Position numbers and translations under genes: made by a program. The notes under the pieces were generated by a model, which had not been told where the DNA came from, ran no database searches, and saw nothing but the letters and a program-made list of their open reading frames with translations. Shown here piece by piece: positions 42,634-55,302 of a stretch of DNA of 64,000 nt. The stretch's first letter is position 1. Each line of letters starts with the position of its first letter. Source of the stretch: Pseudogymnoascus destructans (lineage: Eukaryota; Ascomycota; Leotiomycetes; Thelebolales; Thelebolaceae); the NCBI RefSeq assembly GCF_001641265.1, contig NW_020167520.1:1860001-1924000 (forward strand), given 5' to 3'.

Positions 42634-45096
42634 CTACGCCTGGTGCGTCTCTTCCGGTGCCTGGTTCGCCGGATGCGCCGCGGAGGACGGTGTAGCTGAT
42701 TTCGCGTCATTAGGAGCACCGGTACCGTCAGTAGCAGCAGTGGTGGTAGCAGGATCAGAAACAGCAGCAGAATCAAGATTAGCAGCAGGATCAGCAGAAC
42801 CATCACCACCCGGCGCGGCCCTCCCGCCCGTCTTGGCTGAATCCCACGCGCTCACCCGTCTATTGAGGTACACCAGCGTGTTCTCACTCACCCCCCTTAT
42901 CCGCGCGACTACCTCGCGGTACGCTTTGTCGTAGATGTTGAACTCGGCTGCGGCGGGGGACTGGGCGATGCTATCACTGTCGGTGTTGGGGTGGTCGACG
43001 TGGCCGGAGCCGACGCGGAGGTAGAGTGGTGCTTCGTGGAGGGGGTAGCGGGCCTGGCCGAGGCCGGAGGGGGAGGGGAGGGGGGAGGGAGTGGTGGTTG
43101 TGGTTCTGATGGTGGTGAAGGTTGGGGGGGGGGAAGTGCGGAATTTGTTGTTGTTGTCGTTGTTGGCATACGGGGCGGCGGAGTCTAGGGGGTTGGAGGT
43201 GGATGAGGTTTCTGTCGCCTGGCCCGGTTCGGATGTCACGGCGTCGGGAAGGTCGAGTTCGTCTGGGAAGCTCTTTGTGCTTGCGATGGTGGAGAAGTGG
43301 TCTTGGCGCTTGGATTTCGTCCGTTGGGGCACATGCTTCGCTTCGAAATCCGACTCGTGCATTTGTGCGGGCGGCTGAAACAGTTGTTTGTGTCCGCCGA
43401 AGAGGCCCCGTGTTCGCTCGGGGTGCTTCTTGTACAACAGGCTCTTGAACTTGTTGACGGCTTTCATCTGGGTGGGAGTTAGTGGTTGCATTCATTTTTT
43501 CATGCTGCATATGGGAAGACGTACGACGATGAGGAGGCCTCCGATATTGGAGGTGATGGCATGATTCATCTCTATCTGCGTCGGAGGCTCGAGAAGGTCC
43601 GAAATATTCTCCTCCTTGGACAGGAGAGGGTCAATGCCGTCTTTTGTCACCCAAGGATGTTCCTAAAGCCGTCAGTAAGTCCCACGTAAACTGCCAAAGA
43701 ATCTTACCCTGAGCTCGTCCATGGTTATCCTCTTCTTTGCATCCTTCTCGAGAATGCGGTAAATCAGGTCGACAAAGTTCGGATCATCAACTGGCGTGCA
43801 ATCGACCTTGTCATTCTGAATGGAGTCATACAACTCCAGGATTCCAGTCTTCTCGAATGGTATGTGCCCCAAACGTAGGCAATATAACGAGATGCCCATC
43901 GACCAGATATCTGCTGCTCGACCCGAGACATCACCATGCTTCACTACACAAAGCTCCGGAGGCAGGAATGCAGGAGATCCAGCCGACTTAGCTGTCATCA
44001 TTTCTGGATCCTTCTCGAACATTTCCGAAACGCCAAAATCCACAACCTTCAACACGTCGTCTGCCGTGAGGAGGAGATTATCTGGCTTGATATCCCGGTG
44101 GGCAATTCCTTGCGCGTGAACTTTTGACTGTCAGTAATTTACGAGCTGTGTCAACCGCTGTAGACTTACGGAACTCTATGCCCAGTATCATATCGCGGAA
44201 CCAGTACCTGCAGCTCTCTGTGTCGTAGAGATCTGCCCTTTCTCCGAGTCCAACTTTCATTATGACCCCCTTTTTGCACATTTCCAGCACCATGTACAGT
44301 GAATCTTCCTGGGGATCATCTAGAACCTCAATCAAGGAAACGAGATTTGGGTGATGGAGCTGCTTCATGATGGCAATCTCTTCCTTGATCAGATGCAGTG
44401 AACCTTCTGGCCCATCACCTCCCATGCCCGGCATGGGATTATGGTGAAGAGGGGAGTTAAGACCACTGCCGGTAGGCGACTTGCCAGAGCGGAATGCGGC
44501 ATGAGGACGGCGGAGAAAGTTAGATCTCGCACGTTTTCTTAACCTAGACTTTGAGAACTCCTTGACTGCCTGCAGACGTTTAGTTTTAAGCACGAACATG
44601 CGGAGTCTGTGAAACTAACAAATTCATTGCCATACTGGTCCGCGGCAAGGTGGACTGCGCCAAAAGACCCGCGCCCAATCTCCTCCCCAATAATATACTG
44701 GTTGATGTGGTGCTGCGACTTCCCATCATCTTCACTGTTTTTGTATTCTGAGCGAGCGTTGGGTGTCTCCTGAAACGGTGTTAGTATAATTACATATAAA
44801 TGCGCGTTGGCCTACTTACCTTGACCGGCTGGTGCATAGAAGGAGTCCGTTGATGCTGCCTTAACGGGCTTTGGTATTCAGACATCGGCGCCTTGCTATT
44901 ATAACATCAGCACAAGAAATACAATAGTAATTAGATAAATGTACCTGTTATTACTTAAAAACCTAGGCTGCGCTTGCTGAGCCAGGGAGACGGGTTGCAC
45001 ATATTCATCTTCCCCAGGACATTGCGTTTGCTTATTCGCTGGCTCGACCTGATCTGCGATATGGGCCCCGCCTTCTGAGGCTGAACGAGGCTCCAT
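42634..45096 (-). CDS. CaMKK/SNF1-activating-type serine/threonine kinase
   Basis: Seven exons with consistent phases: 45096-44945, 44895-44820, 44769-44620, 44569-44170, 44120-43708, 43662-43525 and 43467-42634, giving 720 residues. The kinase domain (about residues 95-410) has EIGRGSFGAVHLA, AVKEFSKSRLRK (ATP Lys), HRDIKPDNLLL, DFGVSEMF and the activation segment KSAGSPAFLPPEL. It ends EHPWVTKDGIDPLL. The insert between the beta3 Lys and helix C (RAAFRSGKSPTGSG...) is typical of the yeast Sak1/Tos3/Elm1, fission yeast Ssp1 and mammalian CaMKK group. These phosphorylate the activation loop of SNF1/AMPK. The C-terminal 280 residues are Ser/Thr/Pro-rich and probably regulatory. It is divergent from BET5 across about 418 bp. 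Confidence 0.88.
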
Positions 45097-45514
45097 CTTA
45101 GCCTTTTACGCCAGCGGGTTTTGAGAGAGGAGATATTATATATCCCCCGTAAGGTTTGAGACAGTAAATGCGTAGGACCGTCGGAGTCATCAACGCGACA
45201 CGAGAGGCGATGCGGTTGCAGTGCTCAAGATCGAAAGCTGAAAACCCCCCGTTCCCTGGCTAAAGCTACTGTCATGTGGATATTTGGTTGATCAAAGTTA
45301 CTCCGCTCCCGACTTCCAGCCAGGGTATTGTTCCAGGCGAAGCGAAAAGCTTGACCATGCTAGCGCGAGGGCCATAGAGGTGGCCCACTCCACAAGGCCA
45401 ACGACGATGTGGAGGGTCCTGTTTGCACCTTGTTGGCCCGTGACAACACCAATTGAGCCATTACGAGGAGTCCATGGATCTTAGCCCGCATCCAGCTTTG
45501 AGGACTGCGGAATC
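45097..45514. promoter_or_regulatory. Shared intergenic promoter region, kinase / BET5
   Basis: 418 bp between two divergent start codons. No individual element is claimed. It must hold both promoters and leaders. Confidence 0.5.
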
Positions 45515-46203
45515 ATGGTAGTTTACTCCTTCTACATCTTCGATAGGCATAGTAAGTTCATATCCCTTTCGACGGCGGACTCCTGGATACTGATTCAGCG
45601 GCAGCGGAGTGCATCTACAGCAAGCTCTGGGCGAGGCAAGACAACCCCAGCTCCATTGCTGGTCCGGGACATACGAAGGGAAGGCCCGTCTCAGACTCCA
45701 GCAGCATAAGCAACGATGTTACAGTAGACCTGGGTCCAGCCCGAGCTCGACCGGCTCGGCTGAGCGCGAAAGACGATGCGAAACTTATCTTTGGAACAAT
45801 ATTCTCTTTGCGAAATATGGTTAGGAAGTTGGGAGGCGATGATGACAGGTTAGAGCGCCCGCAGCTATACTTCCTGATGGGCTTGGCTAATACGATTGCG
45901 TGCAGCTTCATATCGTACCGGACGGGGCAATATAAACTCCACTACTACGAAACGCCGACGAGCATCAAGTTTGTGATGCTCACCGATACACAAAGTCTCA
46001 ATATGCGGAATGTTCTCCATCAGATATATGTGAACCTCTACGTGGAATTCGGTATTTCTACCCAGTCATAAGTTGTGGATCCGTTGCTAATACATATAGT
46101 GGTGAAAAACCCCCTCTCTCCGGTAGAGCACCCAGGAGGCGATGGAGTCGCAAACGAATTGTTTGAACTGGCCTTAGATCAGTTCGTAAAGGGTGTATTA
46201 TAG
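45515..46203 (+). CDS. bet5: TRAPP subunit BET5 (TRAPPC1)
   Basis: Exons are 45515-45551, 45599-45848, 45906-46051 and 46100-46203, giving about 178 residues. It begins MVVYSFYIFDRH, the conserved first strand of the longin-like sedlin fold. It continues with ECIYSKLW, then a species-variable loop, KLIFGTIFSLRNMVRKLGG, SYRTGQYKLHYYETPTSIKFVMLTD and LHQIYVNLYVEFVVKNPL. BET5 is an essential small subunit of the TRAPP complexes that activate Rab Ypt1 in ER-Golgi traffic. Length and motif order match fungal orthologues. Confidence 0.93.
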
Positions 46204-46369
46204 AATATAACGCCTCCAAATTTCACATGTGCTTGACCTTACAGTGAACAACAATAGTGACTCTTCTTCAAATAGATACCGCTTTATTCTGCAATGCATG
46301 ATCGTATATGTTTGGATGACTTCGTGATATATAATTACATGTTTTACTAGTGATACCCTCTTCGTTTAC

Positions 46370-48070
46370 TTATTTAGCAGATTCAAAAACCCCTCCACTA
46401 GACTCCGTCGCTTTACCCCAGGCACTCTCGAACGCGCTGGCCTCCCCAACATCGACAATGCTGCTTCCCAGAATACCAGACTCCGCCTGGTCACCTCCGT
46501 TTGGCTCCTTTGCCTTTCCGTTCTTAGCGACACCCTCGTCGCTCATGGGCGTTATTTCATTTTCCCAGTTACTAGAATATACAACAGCCGCAAAGGCCTC
46601 AAGATCCCCAACCAGCTCCATCGCTTGGAGATAATCATTCGGGACGCCATTGCCAATTTGGTGAGCTTGGCGCGTGAGGGTTGCGAGGACGATGGGTAGC
46701 TTCATTGGCTTTGGGTCGAATACCTCTTGGATTCTCGGCTCTGAGTTAGGGTCGCTGGGTGGGGCAGGCACTTTGAATGCTTGCTGAGCGACCTTCTGGT
46801 CCACCAAGGTGGAAAATCCAGCATCGAGGAGAAGCGTGAGGACGTATGTAAATGGCGGCGAGTCAATGAGGTCCGACGTTTCATCTAATAAGCGTCGCAG
46901 AGGGCTGGCATTTGAGGAAGCAAGGGTAGTAGATTCAGGCGATTCAGCTGACATTCCCGACTGTTGAAGGACGTAATCCTCTTGGTCCCGGGATGGCAGG
47001 AGATATTGGAGCCACCTGGTGGACTGACGGTCGGCCTCGGTAGCGCCCTCAACTCTCTTTCGGACTTCAAGCGTCAGCTCAGAGAACCGGCTTAAAGACA
47101 GGTCATCCCTCGGGCTTAATGGGCCGAACACATCTTTAACTGCGTTCTGGACTTTGAACATAACCTCTCTCCATCCTCGATGTAGCAGCCACCAGGAGAA
47201 CGTCAAATATCTCCTGTTGGTTTCGAAGTCATTGCCGTATGCTTGGTCCGTGTTGTCATCGTCGTTGTTCTCAAGATTGATAAATGAATCTTGGAGCCCG
47301 CCTGTGGCTAATGAGACAACGCTGGAGAGATAGCTGCGACGGCCTAGCAAGTTAAGCTGGATACGAGTGAGGAGCGTAAGAAGTGCTAATGTGTATATGA
47401 GAGTGAAAGCTCTAGTGATAGCTTTGGAAATAGTTAGTAACCAACAAATAATCGAATTCTTAATAGTTCTTACCGCTGATTTTCAAGTCATTCCATAGTT
47501 GCAACTTCGACTTCCTCGATTTCTGTGGTGTCGGTGCTGGTTGGGCACCATTTTGGGGAGCATTTTCATCCGCTGTGGTGGGAGGCAGAGAGGCCTGGCT
47601 TGCATGGACCCCGCTCTCACTGAATTGGCTGATATTACTTCTTCCGTCATCGTCTGTCACAGACGGTGGTGTTGAGCCTAGGTCCGATGGTCGGTCCTCC
47701 CTTGCTAATTTCGAGGCTTTCTGCTCCTGCAGGGCGAAAGTGATCCGCTCTGTTTCCAGCTCAGCCATAACATTATCCGTTGCCGTCGGGAGAAGTGCGA
47801 GTATGGTAAATGTACAATCTTCTTGATTCTGTTGGAACCTCCTCCGAAGGCTAGCCGCACGCGATCAGCTACTGTTCATGCCGAGGGGGGATCTCCACGC
47901 CATAAAACCCACTTCTCCTTTGCTATGCGATCACTGCTCATGCGCTCGCGCGCATCCGACAGCTTCCCCAGTACATATTGCGCGGCCATATATCCAGCGC
48001 CCAAGACGCCGACCCCAATCGCGATTGGGGTTCGGTTTCGGCGAAACCATCGTCGTGTTGCAGAGATCAT
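46370..48070 (-). CDS. pex3: Peroxisomal biogenesis factor 3 (PEX3)
   Basis: Exons are 48070-47913, 47850-47474 and 47421-46370, giving about 528 residues. The start MISATRRWFRRNRTPIAIGVGVLGAGYMAAQYVL is the classic Pex3 basic patch plus single membrane anchor. Exon 2 gives RMSSDRIAKENLRRRF, DCTFTILALLPTATDNVM and LETERITFALQ, conserved in Pex3. Exon 3 has a second hydrophobic stretch (LIYTLALLTLLTRIQLNLLGRRSY). Pex3 sits in the peroxisome/ER membrane and docks Pex19 for membrane-protein import. It is divergent from ATG101 across about 510 bp. Confidence 0.95.
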
Positions 48071-48580
48071 GGCTCAAATCTGGGAGCCACCAGTGCGGCC
48101 CTTCTACATGAGAAACTTAAGAATCAAAAATAAGACACCCCTCGAATATATTACGAGTCTAATGGCAGCCGAGGTATGGTTACTTCGTTGACGTCGGTCG
48201 TAGCATATTGGGAGCAGGTACGCTTGCGAATCACGGTTGCTTTGGTTGTCCCTCGGCTCGCTTGGCTGTATTGCCATGGGGGAACACTTTTTTAGCGTGT
48301 CAGAAACAGTAACGTGGTCCGGACGGATTTAAGTTTATCCTTGGGCGGCTGGATGAATCGCCGTGGGTTTGAAGCTTGGACCCATCCATGTCATTGTCTT
48401 ACGGAACCCGCAAATAGACGATGACATTACCCCTCCATTCGCGATATGGCCATGCAGCGATAGATAGGAACGGTGAGGAAGCTAGACGTCTGGGGAAGCT
48501 CCCGTCTCTAACATCCTTCGCCGCATAGGAAACCCGAAATTAAGTCGATTAAAGACGGCGACTACTTTGGTCTTCTTGTG
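48071..48580. promoter_or_regulatory. Shared intergenic promoter region, PEX3 / ATG101
   Basis: 510 bp between two divergent start codons. No specific motif is claimed, and I saw no gene or repeat. Confidence 0.45.
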
Positions 48581-49264
48581 ATGGAGCAACGACGACCGCC
48601 AGAGTACATTCTGGAAGTCTTCGCAGACCCATCGTCTGTGAAGGACGTTGTAAAAGGTATGCGGCGCTTGAGTACCTGCGCAAACACTCTACTTACCATC
48701 TATCAGGCATTCTACATACTATCTTCTTCCACCGATTCTTCCCCTCTGTGCGACCCAGGACCCACGATGTCCTTGACCTGACGCTGCCCGTTGTGGGGGA
48801 TGCGGAGCTGGAGACATTGATTGAACAAAAGACATCTTCTCTTATACGCCAGCTCGATACTACCTCGGACCTGGGGTCCAGAAGTTCGGGTGTTCGCGGC
48901 CAAATTGCCGTCCAGTTCTTCGAGAAGCGGCGGAGGAAGGCATGGTTCACCAAAGGGGAGGAAGAGGTGTGCTGGGAACAGTGGACCCTAGATGTCACTC
49001 TGGCCATCCCACGAACAGAGAGTGGTGGGTTTACTTCTTTCTTCTCAAAAGCAGGACTATGCTGACTATAAACCAGAACGAGCAAAGGTTCGGAAGGCGA
49101 TGGAGACGATGCTGCTGAAGACAGCTATGAAGATTGTGACTACTGTGAACCGCGAGAAAGACCATATCCCCCCGATCACCACGAGTGAGTCAAACCCGTT
49201 TCCATACCAAATAAGTACGAATCCGAAGGGTGATGGATGGGGAGCTAGGATCGGGATTTTCTAA
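48581..49264 (+). CDS. atg101: Autophagy protein ATG101
   Basis: Exons are 48581-48656, 48707-49024 and 49077-49264, giving 193 residues. Motifs in order: EYILEVFADPSSVKDVVKG, ILHTIFFHRFFPSVRPRTHDVLDLTLP, RGQIAVQFFEKRRRKAWF and EEVCWEQWTLDVTLAIPRTES. The end is HIPPITTSESNPFPYQISTN and WGARIGIF. This is the HORMA-fold Atg101, which pairs with Atg13 in the Atg1 kinase complex starting autophagosome formation in fungi other than budding yeast. The last donor is GTGGGT, chosen because it restores the ES|ERAKVRKAM junction. Confidence 0.95.
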
Positions 49265-50162
49265 AATATGAGGCGTGGGATGGCGTTCATGGGAACCAGG
49301 TGATGGGCGTATGTTTTTGCGGGGAATATGGGAATATGGGAAATGAGCGACATAGAGTATGATACCCAGTTAAACAAATGCTATACCTCTGGCTGGGATA
49401 TGACTGGTGCTGTATACTCATATGAGTAACACATGCGAACATGTTCCTGGTTGGATGGCGAGCTACGCCAGGATCATGCCGCCACGACTTCTCCCGAGCA
49501 CTTGTTTTGTTGCTTGCCGAGAAAATAACGAAATAACAAATATGACCTAGAAGCAATAGAAGGAAGATGTTTGGACAGGCTCAGCCTTGCAACGAATATA
49601 CAACTAATATACAACTAATAGTAATCGTGGAAAAACAAAGTCAATGGAGTAGCTGGCTGCTTTTAGCCTGGTGCAGTTGCTTATAGCACGCCATCAAATT
49701 GCCCCCAATAAGAATGCAGGTGAATGTCGTGGGGTATATCGGGTGGGGGTTTTCAAATCAAGCCTTCGTCTATATAATAACGTGGCTGCCCTCGTGTTTC
49801 GTATCTTCTTCCGGAGTATATTCTATAGTTCTATATTCAGTTATATCGGCTGCGCTACTACATAAAGGTCATAATCTCTTTGTCTAAGCCTTGTTCGTAG
49901 TTTGTGTCACGTGCTTCGCGAGCGAAAGGCTGAAGGGTTTTTGCAAACTATCTGTTATCTATTGGTCAGAGTATCAGAGTAGTAGATAAGAGTCAGCCTC
50001 GCCCAATTTTCCCCCGCCCCACAGCGATTATCGGCGTGCTACGTACTACGAGGTAAGCATTTTACCTCTATAAACTAGTAGCGTTTCTTAAGGTTGTTTC
50101 TCCCGCCAAAAGCTAGAAACTAACATTGTATTTGACCCTGCAGTCATATGGTCTCTGTGAAG
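49265..50162. other. Intergenic, about 0.9 kb
   Basis: 3' flank of ATG101 and promoter of aspartokinase. No gene or repeat is supported. Confidence 0.5.
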
Positions 50163-51909
50163 GATGAGTCCGTCACTTCTCGAGAACGAGGACGGGTTGA
50201 GAACCGTCTCTCTGACCGCATGTCACTCTCCAATTAAGAACAATAGTCGTGGGGGATGGATTGTCCAGAAATTTGGCGGGACCAGCGTCGGCAAGCTTCC
50301 ATTCAACATCGCCGAGGACATTATACGGTAAGTTGGCATTGCGATTCGACGACCACGACCTTTTCTAACTCGGGATTAATAGGGCAAATCTGAAAGGCAA
50401 TCGTGTTGCCGTCGTATGTTCTGCTCGGAGCACAGGTAAAAAGGTTGAGGGCACCACAAGTCGGTGAGTCATTAACCACTGCCCTTCCAATGCAGCGTTT
50501 CTAACATATCGAAGCCTCCTAGAAGTGTACAGTGTTCTTGAATCGGTCGCCACCGTTAAAGACACAGAATCAGTTCATTACGACAGTCTTGTCCAGGAAT
50601 ATAAACGGCTCGTTCAAATCATCCAAAACGACCATGTGCATGCGGCCGAGACAAGCATCCGTGATCTTAAGATCAGGAATGTGCTCTCCACAGAGATCAT
50701 AAGCGAATGCAAGGAGATACTCGAATACAGGCTTGCTGCGCAGCGATGGCACCTGGAGATCGACTCCAGGTCGAAGGACCGGATTGTCAGCTACGGCGAG
50801 AAATTGAGTTGCCGATTCATGACGGCCCTACTGCGCGACAGAGGCGTGGACGCCGAATATGTCGATTTATCAGATGTCATCAATTTCAAGTCGCCTGGAG
50901 GGATTAACCAGGAATTCTACAATTCGCTGGCGGAGTCTCTCACGGCGAGAGTACTGGCATGCGAAGACAGAGTGCCAGTCCTCACAGGGTTCTTCGGCAC
51001 CGTGCCTGGTGGACTTATGGACGGCGAAATCGGCAGAGGCTATACCGATCTCTGTGCAGCATTGGTGGCTGTGGGTCTGAAGGCGGAAGAGCTTCAGGTG
51101 TGGAAAGAAGTCGACGGCATCTTCACCGCCGACCCCAATAAGGTGCCCACCGCGCGACTGCTCAGCACAATTACGCCTGCGGAAGCTGCAGAGTTGACAT
51201 TCTACGGTTCAGAGGTTATCCATCACCTTACTATGGATCAAGTTATCCACGCTCAGCCGCCCATCAGAATCCGCATAAAGAACGTCAAGAACCCGAGGGG
51301 AAATGGCACAATCGTCCTCCCAGATCCAGTACTCGCGCCAGGCCAGCAGCTCATCCGCACACGAAGTGTGAGCATTCCAGGCACCAGAAAGACACCAAAG
51401 AGGCCTACGGCTGTTACTATCAAAAGCCATATTGCTGTTATCAACGTACACTCGAATAAGCGATCTATCTCTCATGGGTTTTTTGCAAAGGTCTTCTCCA
51501 TATTGGATAAGCTACGACTTTCCGTTGATCTCATCTCAACGAGTGAGGTTCATGTCTCTATGGCTGTTCACTCAGTTTCTGAAGATGATTTACTGAGGGC
51601 GAGGAGAGCATTAGAAGACTGTGGTGAAGTCAGTATTCTGACTAAGATGGCGATTCTGAGTCTTGTCGGAGCGGAGATGAAGAATATGATCGGTGTAGCC
51701 GGGCGTATGTTCTCTACCCTGGGGGAGAACAATGTGAATATCGAAATGATATCGCAAGGTAAGCAATCACTGCAATAATCTATAACTTGACTGTGCTAAT
51801 CATATCTTTAGGTGCTAGCGAGATAAATATATCCTGTGTGGTCGAGGCGTTCGAAGCAAATCGCGCGATGAACATCCTGCACACAAACCTTTTTACATTT
51901 TTAGAATAA
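50163..51909 (+). CDS. hom3: Aspartate kinase (aspartokinase)
   Basis: Exons are 50163-50327, 50383-50463, 50515-51758 and 51812-51909, giving 528 residues. KFGGTSVGK near the start and AVVCSARSTGKKVEGTTSRL are the nucleotide/aspartate-binding motifs. VPVLTGFFG.VPGG, IGRGYTDLCAAL and VWKEVDGIFTADPN complete the kinase domain. Two ACT regulatory domains follow: AVINVHSNKRSISHGFFAKVF, then LVGAEMKNMIGVAGRMFSTLGENNVNIEMISQGASE. It phosphorylates L-aspartate, the first step towards threonine, methionine and isoleucine, and fungal enzymes are feedback-inhibited by threonine through the ACT part. The start at 50163 is the ATG in phase with KFGGTS; an earlier ATG is out of frame. Confidence 0.95.
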
Positions 51910-53138
51910 GTCCTTGATTTGATATGGGGAATGCATGCAATCCGAGGACAAGGCGTTGAAGGGCTGGGTTTGTTGCATAGTAGTGTATCTCTTAAGGGGG
52001 AGCGATCGTGGAGAACTCCTGCCAAATCCATTGGTAATGCTAGACGTACTGTATTCGTACGAGCATTCAAATTTAGCGAGCAAGTCATCTAAAGAATTTA
52101 AAGTCGGTAGATCATATCTTACGTCCATGGATTCGTTTCCCTAGTCTACTTTGGAGGAAGGGTGGCTATAGCACAGCATATTTTCTGTACGACACTCATA
52201 TCCGTTAAGAGACAAACATTACCAATGCTAATATCGATAATTGGGGAAGGGCCGAATAATTCTGTGAGACAGATAAAATAGCAATAGCTATCCATCCCGG
52301 CTGTGCCTCATCAGAGGTGTCTCCTTGGCCAGCAACTTGCATACCACGAATACTCCATAATAGCACCATTATCTAACGGCTACCTGTTTAAGCGTGCGAT
52401 TCTGCCTGCCAGGGCTGAATGGACTGCAGTGCAACATCGGTGTCCTCAGAACCACCAATCCTAACGGGATGTCCCAGATGGCTGATGTCCATGCGTAATG
52501 GCACAGGTCATTCCTCAGCCACTGACGCATTGTTTGCCATCTATCCAGATCATCTGTATCTTGGTCACTGGCGCTTGTAGCCGATGTACGAGGGTGGCAT
52601 AGATACCCGTGTGGCTCCAGTCCGCCATCTTTCATCGAATGGCACTAAGACAGACTCGCTGGCTCCTCTTAGTAATACATGTCCGAATATTTGAAACAGC
52701 CGATCTTTAAAAACTATTCGTCCAATCCACTCGCTTCCTTGAGCCAACTTTACGTCCCGGCTTGCCTGTGGATGGCTTATGCTACACACGCACTTGTGAG
52801 ATGTATAACGCCCAGCATTGAACCGCACATCTTCGTATCAATTGCCATGTATAACGTGCCGAGCCGAAGTATGTATGACAGGAATACGTGCATGGTGCTC
52901 AGCCGTGTAATACGACGCACAGCGTTTCCTGGTAGATTGGAATATAGCCTTCGTACATACATACGTTTCGTGGATTTCATACTATAATGCCCCTGAGCAT
53001 TTCATATTTGGTGACAATAATCTCACATAACCTCTCTTGCAGTCGTCTTACTAAGTTTTTGCAAAAAGATGGGTTGGGTTCGTGCCCGACCATCCGTACT
53101 AGAATATTTCTAACTTATCATAGGCCGAAAAAACCAAT
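51910..53138. other. Intergenic, about 1.2 kb
   Basis: No supported gene on either strand. Short minus-strand frames (52369-52828) show no domain. Confidence 0.5.
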
Positions 53139-55012
53139 ATGGCGATGGCGAAGAGTGTAGTCGGCCGGCGATTTAGACTTGAGTTTTCGGGCCACAAGTT
53201 CGAACGAAAGGGCACGAGGTTTCTCACAGAGGTACGAGCCGGGCTCGCTACATTCTTCGCCATGGCATACATAATCTCTGTGAATGCTGGTATAGTCTCA
53301 CAAACCGGAGGCACATGCGTCTGCACTTCAACGACGGATCCGCTCTGCAAGGATGATCCGCAATATCTGCAGTGTGTTCAGGAGATAAACCTCGACCTTG
53401 TCACCGGAACAGCGGCAATATCAGCCATCAGCAGCTTCGCTATGGGGCTTTTCGCCAACATGCCTATTGCTCTGGCACCTGGGATGGGAATTAACGCGTA
53501 TTTTTCGTACCAAGTCGTTGGTTTCCACGGAGAAGGCTCTGTCTCTTACCAGTTAGCTCTGACAGCAGTATTTGTTGAAGGGTTAATATTTGTTGGATTG
53601 ACCTTGCTAGGAATTCGCCAATGGCTTGCGAGGTCATTGCCTGCGAGCTTGAAGATCGCTGGCGGTGCTGGAATTGGCCTGTATTTGGCACTGATTGGCT
53701 TAACCTACGAAGCTGGAATAGGGGCAATAACAGGAGGAACAGCGGATCCGCTACAGCTCGCAGGCTGCGTCCCTGAACTGCGTGACGCCGACACTGGTAT
53801 CTGCATTGGAGGCAAGATGAGAAATCCAACTATGTGGCTTGGTATCTTCTGTGGGGGATTATTTACCGCCTTTTTAATGATGTACCGAGTCAAGGGAGCT
53901 CTTTGCTTCGGCATCCTGCTCGTATCAATCATTTCTTGGCCACGGAACACTGCTGTTACAGCTTTCCCAAATACAGAATTGGGCAACTTGAGTTTCGACT
54001 ATTTCAAGAAGGTCGTCTCATTCCGACCTCTCAAGCACGTCTTGGCCGTGCAAGACTGGCACATCGGGGGCGCCCAAACTAAAGACTTTATGGTGGCGTT
54101 AATGACTTTCCTCTATGTGGATATATTGGATTGCACGGGGACCCTATATTCTATGGCTAGGTTTTGTGGCGTAATCGACGAAGATACGCAAGACTTCGAA
54201 GGATCTGCAGTGGCATATCTGGTTGATGCTTCGAGTATTTCGATAGGGTCACTGTTGGGGATTCCGCCCGTGACTGCATACATCGAGTCTGGAGCTGGCG
54301 TATCCGAAGGAGGGGCTACCGGGATGACTGCCTGCGTAACCGGACTTTGCTTTTTTATCTCCTTGTTGTTTGGACCTATTTTTGCCAACATACCTTCGTG
54401 GGCAACAGGGTGCACTCTAATGCTTGTGGGGGCGATGATGACACGTGCTGCTGTCGATATAAACTGGCGATATATTGGAGACTCAGTGCCTGCTTTCTTG
54501 ACTATGGCAATCATGCCATTTACTTATTCCATTGCTTATGGATTGATAGTGTTAGTCACGTCCACTTTCAGACTCCACGGCCTTGAATACTGACAAGTGA
54601 TAGTGGAATTCTCAGCTATATCATACTTAACGGATCCGCTTGGATCCTAAGATGGATAACTAATGGCCGTATAATTCCTTACGATTATGACCAGTCTGAC
54701 TATTGGAGTCCAAGACCTGCTGGTGGCATCCTGCCAGGCTGGCTGAAACGGCTTGCACGAGGGAAACGGGACTTCTGGAGAGAGTATGACTACGATGACC
54801 AAATAGAGCAGGGCAACCGACACCACGACAGCCTCCCCACAAGCGACCAATATACGGTCTCCGGGTCACTTGAACGAAAAGCCAGTGCCTCCGGCGCTTT
54901 GGGAGTGGTAGATACCACTGACCTCAGCACGCTTGCCATGGCTCGACTTCGTGATAGTATCGGTATTACCACGAAACCAATAACCGGGCCATCCGTTTCT
55001 GAGAAGAATTAA
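53139..55012 (+). CDS. azgA: AzgA-type purine (hypoxanthine/adenine/guanine) permease
   Basis: Exons are 53139-54550 and 54616-55012 (65-bp intron, GTTAGT...CAG), giving 602 residues. It starts FERKGTRFLTEVRAGLATFFAMAYIISVNAGI, the NCS2/AzgA first helix. Other signatures are MGLFANMPIALAPGMGINAYFSY, KIAGGAGIGLYLALIGL, LMTFLYVDILDCTGTLYSMA and AYIESGAGVSEGGATGMTACVTGL. About 12 membrane helices are expected, in the plasma membrane. It imports purines by proton symport. Without splicing the frame stops at 54593 with a short divergent tail; with splicing it gains the last helix (YIILNGSAWIL) and a hydrophilic C-terminus ending SEKN. Confidence 0.93.
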
Positions 55013-55302
55013 GAGCTCGCGGGGGTAGAAGTAGATAAACGCAGCCTTGAAATAATTCAATAGCAGCTACTTAGTGCCAGCCAGAACAATCTCCATATAA
55101 TTTGACAAGGGTCAGGGTCGTCATGCATTGTATGGTAGCGCCCTAGCGTCAATGGGGTCTAGTTCATGTCTGTAAAAGCTTAAACTTTAAAAATATCGGG
55201 CCGTCGTATTTCCGGTAAGCCTCGCCTTTCCGAGCATTTTTGTACTTAATCGATAACATACAACACCGCGCCCCATAGTCCAGGGGAAGCAAGAACGCAA
55301 CC